Shown: positions 34,726 to 43,029 of the stretch, in pieces
How the letters are laid out: each line of letters begins with the position of its first letter
Position numbering within the stretch: the stretch's first letter is position 1
Assembly: GCF_009497775.1 (NCBI RefSeq)
Contig: NZ_CP031012.1
Coordinates: forward strand, 2,170,001 to 2,234,000
Direction: 5' to 3'
Origin: Alcaligenes faecalis
Lineage (GTDB): Bacteria > Pseudomonadota > Gammaproteobacteria > Burkholderiales > Burkholderiaceae_B
Length of the DNA stretch: 64,000 nucleotides
Program-made: the position numbers and the translations under genes
The notes under the pieces: model-generated
Databases searched by the model: none
What the model was told of the DNA's origin: nothing
What the model saw: only the letters and a program-made list of their open reading frames with translations

Positions 34726-35622
34726 TTACGGCTGTACAGGCTTGTCAAAACGGTCCAGGTCGAAATAACGACTGGTACTACTGGACGAAGCAGGCTTGGA
34801 GCTTGAGCTGTCCGCAGCAGGAGCGGGCTCAGGTTCTACCGTCACCGTTTGCACCCGGTTCAGATCAGGCTGCTCTACCCGCTCTGGCACACCGTAGGTC
34901 TCTACCGCGCCACCCGAATAAGTCCCCGCTGCGGCAGGCGCAGACGCCGCTTTGCGTGCGACGGCCTGATCCAGATAACTGGCCAATTGTTCATGGTTGG
35001 CCGAACGCGCCCAGTCTGCCGGGCTCAAGCCTTGAGCATTTTGCATGCTCGGGTCTGCGCCAGCGGCCAATAGCACATCCACCACGGCCCTTTTGCCGGA
35101 CAAAGCCGCCATCATCAAAGGGCTGGTTCCGTCGGGTGCAGGTGCGTTCACAATCGCTTTCTGAGACAGCAGATAGCGCACCGTCTCTTCATGCCCTTTG
35201 GAGGCGGCGTAATGTAGAGGCGACCAGCCCACCCGATTCACCTGCCCACCCCGTGCTTGCAGATCTCGCAAACGAGCGGTTTCCCCCATCAGGGCCAGAT
35301 ACATCATGGGAGTTTCGCGGGCCTCGTTCTCGATATTCACATTGGTTTGGCGATTGGCCAACAAGGTGTCCACCACTTTCCAGGACTTGTTGCGGATCGC
35401 CAGCATCAAGGAAGGATTGCCCTTGGAGTCCACGGCATTGGGATTCGCCCCCTTGATGAACTCCTGCTCGATGATGTTCGGGCGATCATTTTCCAGCGCC
35501 AAATACCAGTTTCGGCTTTCCAGCTGCGGTTCCTGCGCCGACACAGGGGCTGAGAGCAGAAAGGCCAAGGGAAGCACCATGGAAAGGATGGTTTTATTGG
35601 GTATTTTTCTTTTAAAAATCAT
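34726..35622 (-). CDS. Secreted ankyrin-repeat protein
   Basis: This 298-residue protein has a signal peptide (about 1-29, ending APVSA-Q). Four to five ankyrin repeats cover residues 40-220; the clearest are GWSPLHYAASKGHEETVRYLLS and GTSPLMMAALSGKRAVVDVLLAAGADPS, recognisable by SPLHYAA.KGH and PLMMAALSG. A low-complexity Ala/Ser/Pro tail ends in SRYFDLDRFDKPVQP. Periplasmic ankyrin proteins often bind and protect partner enzymes, but no partner is encoded beside it. A 350-base AT-rich region lies upstream. Confidence 0.85.
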   Translation of the reverse strand: MIFKRKIPNKTILSMVLPLAFLLSAPVSAQEPQLESRNWYLALENDRPNIIEQEFIKGANPNAVDSKGNPSLMLAIRNKSWKVVDTLLANRQTNVNIENEARETPMMYLALMGETARLRDLQARGGQVNRVGWSPLHYAASKGHEETVRYLLSQKAIVNAPAPDGTSPLMMAALSGKRAVVDVLLAAGADPSMQNAQGLSPADWARSANHEQLASYLDQAVARKAASAPAAAGTYSGGAVETYGVPERVEQPDLNRVQTVTVEPEPAPAADSSSSKPASSSSTSRYFDLDRFDKPVQP

Positions 35623-35972
35623 GCTATTAAATCCTTTTCATAAAGTGCTTTATCAGGTTATGAAAGTACAGACAGGTGCTGCTCCAAGCGCTGTTCTTCC
35701 CTGTTCAGGATAGGCAGCATTTAACTATAAACAGCTTCAAGAATCACCAATAAGCTATTGATTATTAATAAAAGTTAACCTTTTAAAGCAGATTCGCACC
35801 GAGTCAAAAAGGCAGTGAAAATTATGGAAATTCCTATTTTTGTCTTTAATATCAATGAATTAAACGATCATCTTGATAAAGTAAATTAACTGTTGATCTC
35901 TTCTGAGCAAGATCCTGAACCTTGGCTAAAACAGCTACTACAGCCCTGGAAAAATCTCTAAACAAGATTAAA
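35623..35972. other. AT-rich intergenic region
   Basis: About 350 bases, rich in A and T, hold the promoter of the ankyrin gene. The only possible coding material is a short frame at 35824-35961 that is interrupted by one stop codon (listed separately). Confidence 0.5.
35824..35961 (+). pseudogene. Possible small gene interrupted by an in-frame stop
   Basis: From ATG 35824 the frame encodes 21 residues (MEIPIFVFNINELNDHLDKVN), reaches TAA at 35887, then stays open in the same frame for 23 further codons (LLISSEQDPEPWLKQLLQPW and three more) to TAA at 35959. The amino-acid composition of both halves looks protein-like. It could be a decayed small gene, two unrelated chance frames, or a real 21-codon peptide. 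No ribosome site is clear and the family is unknown. Confidence 0.25.
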
Positions 35973-36743
35973 TTAGAGCTGTACCTTACTGAATAATTTG
36001 AAGAAATTTTCTGCGCTAGCCTCTTCCACTTCCTTCACCGAGATCCCGCGCAGCTCCGCAATCTTCTCGGCCACATGAATCACCAGTGAAGGATTGTTGG
36101 TTTTGCCGCGATACGGCACAGGAGCCAGAAACGGCGAATCCGTTTCGATCAGCAGACGATCCAATGGCACTCGTTGCGCCACATCTTGCAGCTGGGTAGC
36201 GTTCTTGAAGGTCACAATCCCGGAAAAGGAAATGTAGAAATTCAGATCCAAAGCCGCTTGCGCCACTTCCCAGGTTTCCGTGAAACAGTGCATCACGCCC
36301 CCGGCAATCTGCGCCTGTTCTTCGCGCATGATGGCAATCGTGTCTTCACTGGCCGAGCGGGTATGGATGATCAAGGGCAAGCCCGACTCACGGCTGGCAC
36401 GGATATGGGTACGGAAACGCTCACGCTGCCAATCCAGAGGTTCTTGCAAGCGGTAATAGTCCAGACCCGTCTCACCAATCGCCACTACCTTGGGATCCTG
36501 GGCAAGCTTGATCAGTTCCTCGGCAGTAGGCTCGGTGACTTTCTCGTAATCCGGGTGTACCCCGACAGAAGCAAACAGATGGCCGTGAGGACGCACCAGG
36601 TCCATCAAACCGGGCCAGTCGTCCATATCCACGCTGACCACCAGCGCACAGCCCACCTGGTTCTGGCGCATCCTGTCCAGGATATCGTCCAGATTTTCAG
36701 CAAGTTCAGGAAAATTAAGATGGCAATGCGAATCAACAAACAT
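35973..36743 (-). CDS. tatD: TatD-family metal-dependent DNase/hydrolase
   Basis: This 256-residue TIM-barrel hydrolase has metal ligands FVDSHCHLNF at the start, GETGLDYYR near residue 92, PLIIHTRSASEDT near 125, MHCFTE near 150 and LIETDSPFLAP near 200. It belongs to the TatD/YcfH family of DNA 3' exonucleases and deoxyribonucleases. The ATG at 36743 matches the family N-terminus; a longer frame overlapping holB by 16 bases exists but its extra residues fit nothing. It lies just downstream of holB, the same order as in E. coli (holB-ycfH). Confidence 0.9.
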   Translation of the reverse strand: MFVDSHCHLNFPELAENLDDILDRMRQNQVGCALVVSVDMDDWPGLMDLVRPHGHLFASVGVHPDYEKVTEPTAEELIKLAQDPKVVAIGETGLDYYRLQEPLDWQRERFRTHIRASRESGLPLIIHTRSASEDTIAIMREEQAQIAGGVMHCFTETWEVAQAALDLNFYISFSGIVTFKNATQLQDVAQRVPLDRLLIETDSPFLAPVPYRGKTNNPSLVIHVAEKIAELRGISVKEVEEASAENFFKLFSKVQL

Positions 36744-36760
36744 GATTAGACGGTACTTTT

Positions 36761-37810
36761 TTAAACACGACGACATGCCTGGTGCAATCGGTCCAGGGCA
36801 TGATGAATAAACAATTTAGCATTGAGCGGATGATTCCCCAGCCTCTTTTGCTGCACCAGCCACTTCAGGGCTTCTGTCACCGCTGTGGTGTTGGACTGGG
36901 CGGCCAAGGCATCAATGCGCTTTTGCAGGGAAGGATAGTAACGCGCAGCCTGGGCAAAACCAGCCAGCTGGATATCGACAAACAGACGTTGCCAATGGTC
37001 AATCCACTCTTGGGCGGGCAGTTTTTCCAGCGTATCGGCCAAGGACAGATCCGCCTCTCGACCCGCTTTCAGCACCCCATCCATCCAGGCGCTGAGCCAA
37101 TCCGGGCATGGCGCATTCATATCCTGGCTGGCACTGAGTGCTTTTAGCGGTGCTCCGCCCCAGGCGGCCAACCAGTCCGAGGCCTGATCCACCCCTTGTT
37201 GCTCCAACCATTGCACCGATTGCTGGGCACCCGGCGCCGGTAAAGGCAAACGGCGGCAACGCGACACCAAGGTCGGCAAGAGCCGGTCGGGTGCATCGGC
37301 AACCAGCAGAAAGACAGTACGATCTGCGGGCTCTTCCAGAACCTTCAGCAAGGCATTGGCAGAGACCAGGTTCAAGGCTTGAGCCGGATACAGCACCGCA
37401 ACGCGCCAGCCCCCTCTATGGGTGGCAGTATTGAACCAGTGCTGCAACTGACGCAATTGCTCCACCCGAATTTCCCGAGAAGGATTTTTACGGGCGGCTG
37501 TATCCTTGGACAAGTCCCCTTCCTGGGTATCCGGCCCCTGCTCTTCAAGAGCAACAGCATCCGGGCGCAGCAGGCGCAAATCAGGATGGTTACCCCCCCG
37601 CACCCACTGACAGGCCTGACATTGGCCACAAGCCAGACCCTGCACCGGCTGGTCGCACAATAAACTGGCCGCGGCCGCACGGGCGAATTGCGTCTTGCCG
37701 ATGCCCGGCAGACCATGGATCAGCCAGGCATGGGCAAAACGATCCCGATTGCCCAACCAGCTTTGGGCGGTCTCGATTTGCCAGGGTAGAAAAGTCAAAC
37801 TATCAGACAC
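36761..37810 (-). CDS. holB: DNA polymerase III subunit delta prime
   Basis: This 349-residue clamp-loader subunit is of the AAA+ type. HGLPGIGKTQFARA (about 33-45) is the P-loop-like segment, C-x8-CGQCQACQWV (about 52-68) is the zinc module, and NALLKVLEEPADRTVFLLV (about 155-172) with LVSRCRRLPL is the sensor region with the SRC motif. Delta prime opens the sliding clamp together with delta and tau/gamma. The tatD gene follows directly. The gene expected upstream in the usual order, tmk, is replaced by an opposite-strand kinase gene. Confidence 0.92.
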   Translation of the reverse strand: MSDSLTFLPWQIETAQSWLGNRDRFAHAWLIHGLPGIGKTQFARAAAASLLCDQPVQGLACGQCQACQWVRGGNHPDLRLLRPDAVALEEQGPDTQEGDLSKDTAARKNPSREIRVEQLRQLQHWFNTATHRGGWRVAVLYPAQALNLVSANALLKVLEEPADRTVFLLVADAPDRLLPTLVSRCRRLPLPAPGAQQSVQWLEQQGVDQASDWLAAWGGAPLKALSASQDMNAPCPDWLSAWMDGVLKAGREADLSLADTLEKLPAQEWIDHWQRLFVDIQLAGFAQAARYYPSLQKRIDALAAQSNTTAVTEALKWLVQQKRLGNHPLNAKLFIHHALDRLHQACRRV

Positions 37811-37946
37811 CGTATTGCCTCAAGGTTGCACATCAAAAGGCCTGATTCACGCAGGAAACACAAGGCAATCGCCCCCGCTTGAACAGCTCAGCGCACATTG
37901 TAATATGAACCGGTAAAATGCCTGCTCCACTACCAAGGATGATGAA

Positions 37947-38756
37947 GTGAGCTTATTGATCGGGCTGGCCGCCAAAGCGCGTTCAGGCAAAGATACCGTC
38001 GCCAATCTGCTACTGGCACAAAACCCTTTATTGGCAGCCTATGCCTTGGCCGACCCCGTGAAAATGGGCTGCGAAGTGCTGTTTGGCTTAAGCCCGGCCC
38101 AGGCCTGGACTGACGACAGCCTGAAAGAAGTGCCTATTGCCCTGTGGCAGCGCTCCCCCCGTCAGTGTTTTCAGCTACTGGGGACGGACTGGATGCGGCA
38201 GCGCGATCCTGATCACTGGCTACGCCGTGCCCAACATGTGCTGGAGTTTGGGCCAGGCGCCCCCCTTGTCAAAAATATTCAGGACTATTCGGTGTGGGCG
38301 CTGGCCCTGGCCGCGATTTACGGCATGTCGCCCGAGCACCTGAACGACGAGCGGGCTGATCAAGTGGATACTTTCTGGGGGTTGAGCCCGTGTCAGGCGG
38401 CCGAACACCTGCGCAATCAGGTTCTGGCCGAATACCCGGATTACGAGCACCGCCGCCAAAGCCTGCCCCTGTTCCTGCCCTACCACCAGTTGCCTGATAT
38501 GAGTCAGGCCCGCTGTCTGCTGATCAAGGACATTCGTTACGAAAACGAGGCCAATTTCATCCGTGAGCATGGCGGGGAAATCTGGCATATCGAACGTCCC
38601 GGCAATCCGGTGATCAGCCAGCACTCTTCCGAGTGGGGTGTAGAGCGCGCCCCCCAGGACTATCTGATTCGCAATGACGCGGGCCTGGATGAACTGTCCA
38701 GCAAGGTCCATGATTTGTGGACAGGGTTCACACAACGGCACGGCTTGAAACTTTGA
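37947..38756 (+). CDS. T4 gp1-like deoxynucleoside monophosphate kinase
   Basis: This 269-residue P-loop kinase starts SLLIGLAAKARSGKDTVANLL, read as SLLIGLAAKA and RSGKDTVANLL; the RSGKDT loop is that of bacteriophage T4 gene 1 dNMP kinase (GVKRSGKDTTADFI). Later marks are QLLGTDWMRQRDPDHWL (about 75-90) and IKDIRYENEANFIREHGGEIWHIERPG (about 190-216; key residues KD.R..NE). T4 dNMP kinase phosphorylates dTMP, dGMP and hydroxymethyl-dCMP. It occupies the place of thymidylate kinase between mltG and holB but on the opposite strand. The start is GTG with AAGGA upstream. Function as the cell's dTMP kinase is inference. Confidence 0.8.
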   Translation: MSLLIGLAAKARSGKDTVANLLLAQNPLLAAYALADPVKMGCEVLFGLSPAQAWTDDSLKEVPIALWQRSPRQCFQLLGTDWMRQRDPDHWLRRAQHVLEFGPGAPLVKNIQDYSVWALALAAIYGMSPEHLNDERADQVDTFWGLSPCQAAEHLRNQVLAEYPDYEHRRQSLPLFLPYHQLPDMSQARCLLIKDIRYENEANFIREHGGEIWHIERPGNPVISQHSSEWGVERAPQDYLIRNDAGLDELSSKVHDLWTGFTQRHGLKL

Positions 38757-38808
38757 CGCCGTGACGCCTGAGTAGCGTTTAGCCATACAGGCACTGGCGC
38801 ATAGTCCC

Positions 38809-38839
38809 AAAAAGCATTCAGGCCCCTGATGGGGCCTGA
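38809..38839 (-). terminator. Terminator after mltG
   Basis: A 9-bp inverted repeat (tcaggcccc / ggggcctga) with a 4-nt loop lies just after the mltG stop. On the minus strand it is followed by ATGCTTTTT. Confidence 0.8.
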
Positions 38840-38844
38840 GTGGT

Positions 38845-39852
38845 TTAGCGCTTCAGAATATATTTGGCGACTGCCCGATTATGCGCGGCCAGATTTGCCG
38901 AAAACTCGCTGGTTCCGTCCCCACGCGACACAAAATAGTAGAAATTGTGCTTTTCCGGGTGCAAGGTCGCCATCAAGGAAGCCTTGCCAGGACTAGCAAT
39001 CGGTGTAGGTGGCAAACCCGTGCGGGTGTACGTATTCCAGGGCGTATCCGTCGTCAAATCCCGCTTGCGGATACGGCCGTCATAGGCCGAGCCCATGCCG
39101 TAGATAACGGTTGGGTCCGTCTGCAAAGGCATCCCTACCCGCAAACGGTTCATGAATACCCCGGCCACACGTGCCCGGTCCTGACTATGGCCCGTCTCAC
39201 GCTCCACGATAGAAGCCATGATCAGTGCTTCGTAAGGGGTCTTCAAAGGCAAATCCGCATCCCGGTCTGCCCACATTTGTTCCAGCAACTCCTGCTGGGC
39301 CTGAAAACCGCGACGCATGATATCCACATCCGCCGTACCCGGTACAAAGACATAGGTATCGGGATAGAACAGCCCTTCGGGGTGCACGGCCTCCACGCCA
39401 AAGCGCTGCAACAAGTCCGCATCGCTGACATCACTCAAGGTCTGGCGAACCTGCGGATTGCTGGCCAGCGTGTCGCGAATGCGTTGATAAGTCCAGCCTT
39501 CAGGAATGGTCAGGCGGGTTTGCAGCATATTGCCGCTGGACATGCGCTCCATCACCATCCAGGGCGTATCACCGCGCACGGCCTCGTAGGCACCGGCTTG
39601 CAAGGAGGTATCCAGACCGGAGAGTCGCGCCATCAAGACAAACGCATCCTCCTGAATATCGATCCCGGCCTGCTGCATGCTGCGTGCAATCGCGCGAGGG
39701 CCGGAACCCGCAGGCACCACATAGTCGATGCGTTCAGCACTCATGGTCACGGGCTGTTTCTTGGCCCAATACCAGGCGCCACCCGCTATCACACAGGCGG
39801 CAACCACCAAAAGGCCCAACAGGGCAGAGAAGATCTTGACAGTTTTTTTCAT
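38845..39852 (-). CDS. mltG: Endolytic murein transglycosylase MltG
   Basis: This 335-residue inner-membrane protein has one N-terminal helix (about 6-28), a LysM-like subdomain (VVPAGSGPRAIARSM) and the YceG catalytic domain. The catalytic glutamate is in MASIVERETG near residue 205, and HPEGLFYPDTYVF, QTDPTVIYG and TGLPPTPIASPG are family marks. It cleaves nascent peptidoglycan strands and helps to terminate their synthesis. ATG 39852 gives the usual KKTVKIFSALLG start; a frame open for 11 more codons is less likely. It is divergent from ygfZ, as in related bacteria. Confidence 0.92.
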   Translation of the reverse strand: MKKTVKIFSALLGLLVVAACVIAGGAWYWAKKQPVTMSAERIDYVVPAGSGPRAIARSMQQAGIDIQEDAFVLMARLSGLDTSLQAGAYEAVRGDTPWMVMERMSSGNMLQTRLTIPEGWTYQRIRDTLASNPQVRQTLSDVSDADLLQRFGVEAVHPEGLFYPDTYVFVPGTADVDIMRRGFQAQQELLEQMWADRDADLPLKTPYEALIMASIVERETGHSQDRARVAGVFMNRLRVGMPLQTDPTVIYGMGSAYDGRIRKRDLTTDTPWNTYTRTGLPPTPIASPGKASLMATLHPEKHNFYYFVSRGDGTSEFSANLAAHNRAVAKYILKR

Positions 39853-40045
39853 GCGAGCGCTATTGTAAACAGAATGAGGCGGCATATTCCTGAATATGTG
39901 TCACAGCTAAACACAGAAACCGGGACCGACCCGCCAGGCAGGATCCTTCTATCCAGCCCATGCCCTGATCCCAGCGGGGATATGCCCCTGAAACCGGCCT
40001 GACACACGGTATCATTGATGTTTAAATTTATTTTTTCGCTCAGCC

Positions 40046-40972
40046 ATGACCGGAATGCCTGCCCCCTCCTCCTTCGCCCTGCCTGATTTGTGCGTCCTCC
40101 AGTTTCAGGGAGCCGATGCCGTTTCCTTTCTTCATGCTCAAGTCAGCAATGATCTGGAGCACCTGGCTGCCGACCGCGCCTGCATCGCCGCCTATTGCAC
40201 CGCCAAAGGCCGCAGCCTGGCGACCATGGTCTTGTGGCGCGAGCAGGACGAGACCGTCTTTGCCCTGGTACGCCGTGATCTCAGCGAGGCCCTGATCAAG
40301 CGCCTGCGCATGTTCGTGCTGCGCAGCAAGGTCACGATCAGTCTGGCCGAGTTGCAGGTTTATGGTGTGGCCGATCAATCCGCCGCCCAAGCCGTCTGGA
40401 ATTTGCAGCGCGAAGGCGACGACACTCTGATTCAAGCCCCCGGCGATCTGGATGGCTTGAATCGCCACTGGCGGATTTCTCCTCAGCAAGATACGAACGC
40501 TCAGGCTTCTGAAGGTCGTTGGGAAACCGCGGATATTCTGGCGGGCCTGCCCTGGATCAGCGCCGACACGCAGGATTTGTTCATTCCGCAAACCCTGAAC
40601 CTGGATCTGATCGACGGCATCAACTTCAAGAAAGGCTGCTATCCGGGCCAGGAAGTGGTGGCACGCAGCCACTATCGGGGTACGATCAAGCGCCGCATGA
40701 TGGCCGCCCGTACCGCCGTTCTGGACACGGCTGTACAGGTACAGGAAGCAGCCGATGTGGTTTTGGTCTCGCAGAACGCGGAGCCCGTTGCCGCTGCGCG
40801 CATTATCAACCGAGCCTGGCAAGCCGAGCAGCAGCGTCTGTACGTCTTGATGGAAGTGGTACTGGCAGACCTGGAGCAAGGCCAGTTTCAGCTGGAGCAA
40901 GGACAGGCGCTGGAATTGCAGCCCCTGCCCTACGCGCTACCAGAACTTAGCTCTTCTGACGGTACAAATTAA
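40046..40972 (+). CDS. ygfZ: YgfZ, folate-binding iron-sulfur cluster repair protein
   Basis: This 308-residue protein is of the aminomethyltransferase-like fold. The signature K-G-C-Y-x-G-Q-E is present as INFKKGCYPGQEVVARSHYRG (key residues KGCYPGQE, near residue 195). The N-terminus shows FLHAQVSNDL, and the C-terminal barrel follows. YgfZ helps to maintain Fe-S enzymes, for instance MiaB, in a folate-dependent way. Its 3' end overlaps the end of the mmsB gene on the other strand by 26 bases. Confidence 0.92.
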   Translation: MTGMPAPSSFALPDLCVLQFQGADAVSFLHAQVSNDLEHLAADRACIAAYCTAKGRSLATMVLWREQDETVFALVRRDLSEALIKRLRMFVLRSKVTISLAELQVYGVADQSAAQAVWNLQREGDDTLIQAPGDLDGLNRHWRISPQQDTNAQASEGRWETADILAGLPWISADTQDLFIPQTLNLDLIDGINFKKGCYPGQEVVARSHYRGTIKRRMMAARTAVLDTAVQVQEAADVVLVSQNAEPVAAARIINRAWQAEQQRLYVLMEVVLADLEQGQFQLEQGQALELQPLPYALPELSSSDGTN

Positions 40973-41843
40973 GAATGCTGGAGAAATCCAGCCCTGCATT
41001 CTGACCCTGTGCGGCGTGCAAGGCGAACAGGTTACGTGCCAGTTCGCCTAAAGGCGTCGCACTGTTTTGACTCACCGCCGCATCGGCCGCCAGGCCCAGG
41101 TCTTTCAGCATCAGACCTGTCGCAAAACCCCCCTGATAATCACGCGAAGCCGGTACATCCGGCATCACGCCGGGCCATGGGTTGTACAGCTCGGTCGCCC
41201 AGTTACGGCCGGAGCTGCGCGCCATGATCGACGAGAGCACCGCAGGGTCCAGACCGTGAGCAACTCCCAAGGCCAAAGCCTCGGCAGTCCCCGCCATCAA
41301 AATCCCCAAGAGCATATTGTTGCAAATCTTGGCCACCTGACCCGCACCGGCTTTACCGGCGTGGAAGATGTTCTTGCCCATGGCATCCAGATAAGGACGC
41401 GCCTTTTCCAGCGCCTGATCCTCGCCCCCGACCATAAAGGTCAAGGTGCCGGCAATGGCGCCACCGGTACCACCGGAAACAGGCGCATCCAGCATGATCA
41501 GTCCCAGCTTGGCCGCTTTGGCCGCCAGGTCCTGGCTGGTTTGAGCATCAATCGTGCTGCAATCGACCAGCACCGTGCCGGGGGCCACGGCCTGCAACAA
41601 GCCGTTCTCGCCCTCGTAAACCTGACGAACGTGGCGACCTGCGGGCAGCATGGTAAAGACCATCTGCGCATCCTTGGCGATTTGCACCGCCGATTCCCCT
41701 ACCTGCGCCCCCGCTGCCTGCAGTTCCTTCATGGCATCCGCATTCAGGTCAAAAACCTTCAGGCTATGGCCAGCTTTGAGCAGATTCAGCGCCATGGGTT
41801 TGCCCATATGGCCCAGCCCGATAAATGCAATCGTGTTACTCAT
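40947..41843 (-). CDS. mmsB: 3-Hydroxyisobutyrate dehydrogenase
   Basis: This 298-residue NAD-dependent enzyme oxidises 3-hydroxyisobutyrate to methylmalonate semialdehyde in valine breakdown. The Rossmann motif is FIGLGHMGKPMALNLLKAGH, in two parts FIGLGHMG and KPMALNLL, at residues 7-26. The substrate-binding DAPVSGGTGGA lies near 118, the catalytic Lys in GAGQVAKICNNMLL near 170, and KDLGLAADAA near 240. GAGGAG precedes the ATG. Third gene of the acyl-CoA dehydrogenase operon; the partner methylmalonate-semialdehyde dehydrogenase is not in the window. Confidence 0.93.
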   Translation of the reverse strand: MSNTIAFIGLGHMGKPMALNLLKAGHSLKVFDLNADAMKELQAAGAQVGESAVQIAKDAQMVFTMLPAGRHVRQVYEGENGLLQAVAPGTVLVDCSTIDAQTSQDLAAKAAKLGLIMLDAPVSGGTGGAIAGTLTFMVGGEDQALEKARPYLDAMGKNIFHAGKAGAGQVAKICNNMLLGILMAGTAEALALGVAHGLDPAVLSSIMARSSGRNWATELYNPWPGVMPDVPASRDYQGGFATGLMLKDLGLAADAAVSQNSATPLGELARNLFALHAAQGQNAGLDFSSILNLYRQKS

Positions 41844-41901
41844 TTTGTCTCCTCGTAATTATGAAAACGGCGCCGTCAGGCGCCGCAGCGGTCTGCCTGG
41901 A

Positions 41902-43029
41902 TCACAGGTCAGCCAAGGGATGAGTCGTTTCTGCAGGCCAGGCAGGAACAAAAAAGCGTTCCACCCAGCGGGCATCAGCCTGTTCCAGCGACGCCGGATT
42001 CCAGCGTGGCTGTTTGTCTTTATCAATCAGCAGTGCGCGTATGCCTTCCTGGAAGTCGCCCTGTACGCCACACTGCAGCGACACAATGTATTCCAGACGG
42101 AAAACATCGGCCAAGGACAGGTGGTGTACCCGCTCCAGCAGCTCAAAGGACAAGCGAGCCGAACCAGGAGCACCTTTAGCGAAGGTTTGCGCGGCGCGAG
42201 ACAGCCAGGGGTCAGTACTGTCCTGCCACTGCTGCAGAGCCTGTGTAATGCGTTCAAATTCACGGCTGGCGCAGACATCACGCAGCATGGCGTAATTTTG
42301 CTCCAGCGGGCCGCTATCAGGGCGAGCCCCATCTGCCAGACTGCGCAGGGCCTGATGCAGGCTGCTGTCACGAGCCGCGCGTTCATCAGACCAGTTCGTG
42401 GCTTGCAGGGCCTTGAGCAAGGCGTCGAAATGCACTCGTGGCAGGTAGGCGTCCGCCAGGCCCAGGAACAAGCAGTCCGAGGCGTTGATTTGCGCGCCGC
42501 TCAGCGCCAGGAAATGGCCGATCCCCGCAGGCAGATGCGACAGCATCCAGGTGCCGCCCACATCAGGGAACAAGCCAATGGAGATCTCGGGCATGGCAAA
42601 ACGCGTGGTATCTGTCACCACACGATGGCTGGCGCCGTTGAACAGGCCCACGCCGCCGCCCATCACAATACCGTCACCCCAGCACAAAATCGGCTTGGGG
42701 AAGGTATGAATCAGATAGTCCAGGCGGTATTCCACATCGAAAAATTCGCGGGCGTACTCGTTATTCCAGGCCGAACCACCCTGGTTCTTTTGCATGGAGG
42801 CGTACAGCGAATGCAGATCGCCCCCTGCACACAGCGCCTTTTCTCCGGCGCCGTGCAAGACGATCATGGCAATACTGGAATCCTGCGCCCATTCCTGAAA
42901 CTGCTTGAACAGCAGCTGGCACATTTCCAGATTAAGTCCATTCAGGGCTTGCGGGCGGTTCAGCGTAGCAACACCAATCGCCTTCCCGTTCTGGCCGGGC
43001 AGGCGATCAAACAAAACAGAATCCGTCAT
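41902..43029 (-). CDS. 3-Hydroxyisobutyryl-CoA hydrolase
   Basis: This 375-residue crotonase-superfamily enzyme has the extended C-terminus that distinguishes hydrolases from ordinary enoyl-CoA hydratases (about 260 residues). LNRPQALNGLN at the start, the oxyanion-hole segments CAGGDLHSLY (near 70) and GIVMGGGVGL (near 120), and the catalytic Glu/Asp pair in AMPEISIGLFPDVGG near 145 are visible. It releases 3-hydroxyisobutyrate from its CoA ester. Its start overlaps the acyl-CoA dehydrogenase stop by ATGA; mmsB follows after 58 bases. Confidence 0.9.
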   Translation of the reverse strand: MTDSVLFDRLPGQNGKAIGVATLNRPQALNGLNLEMCQLLFKQFQEWAQDSSIAMIVLHGAGEKALCAGGDLHSLYASMQKNQGGSAWNNEYAREFFDVEYRLDYLIHTFPKPILCWGDGIVMGGGVGLFNGASHRVVTDTTRFAMPEISIGLFPDVGGTWMLSHLPAGIGHFLALSGAQINASDCLFLGLADAYLPRVHFDALLKALQATNWSDERAARDSSLHQALRSLADGARPDSGPLEQNYAMLRDVCASREFERITQALQQWQDSTDPWLSRAAQTFAKGAPGSARLSFELLERVHHLSLADVFRLEYIVSLQCGVQGDFQEGIRALLIDKDKQPRWNPASLEQADARWVERFFVPAWPAETTHPLADL

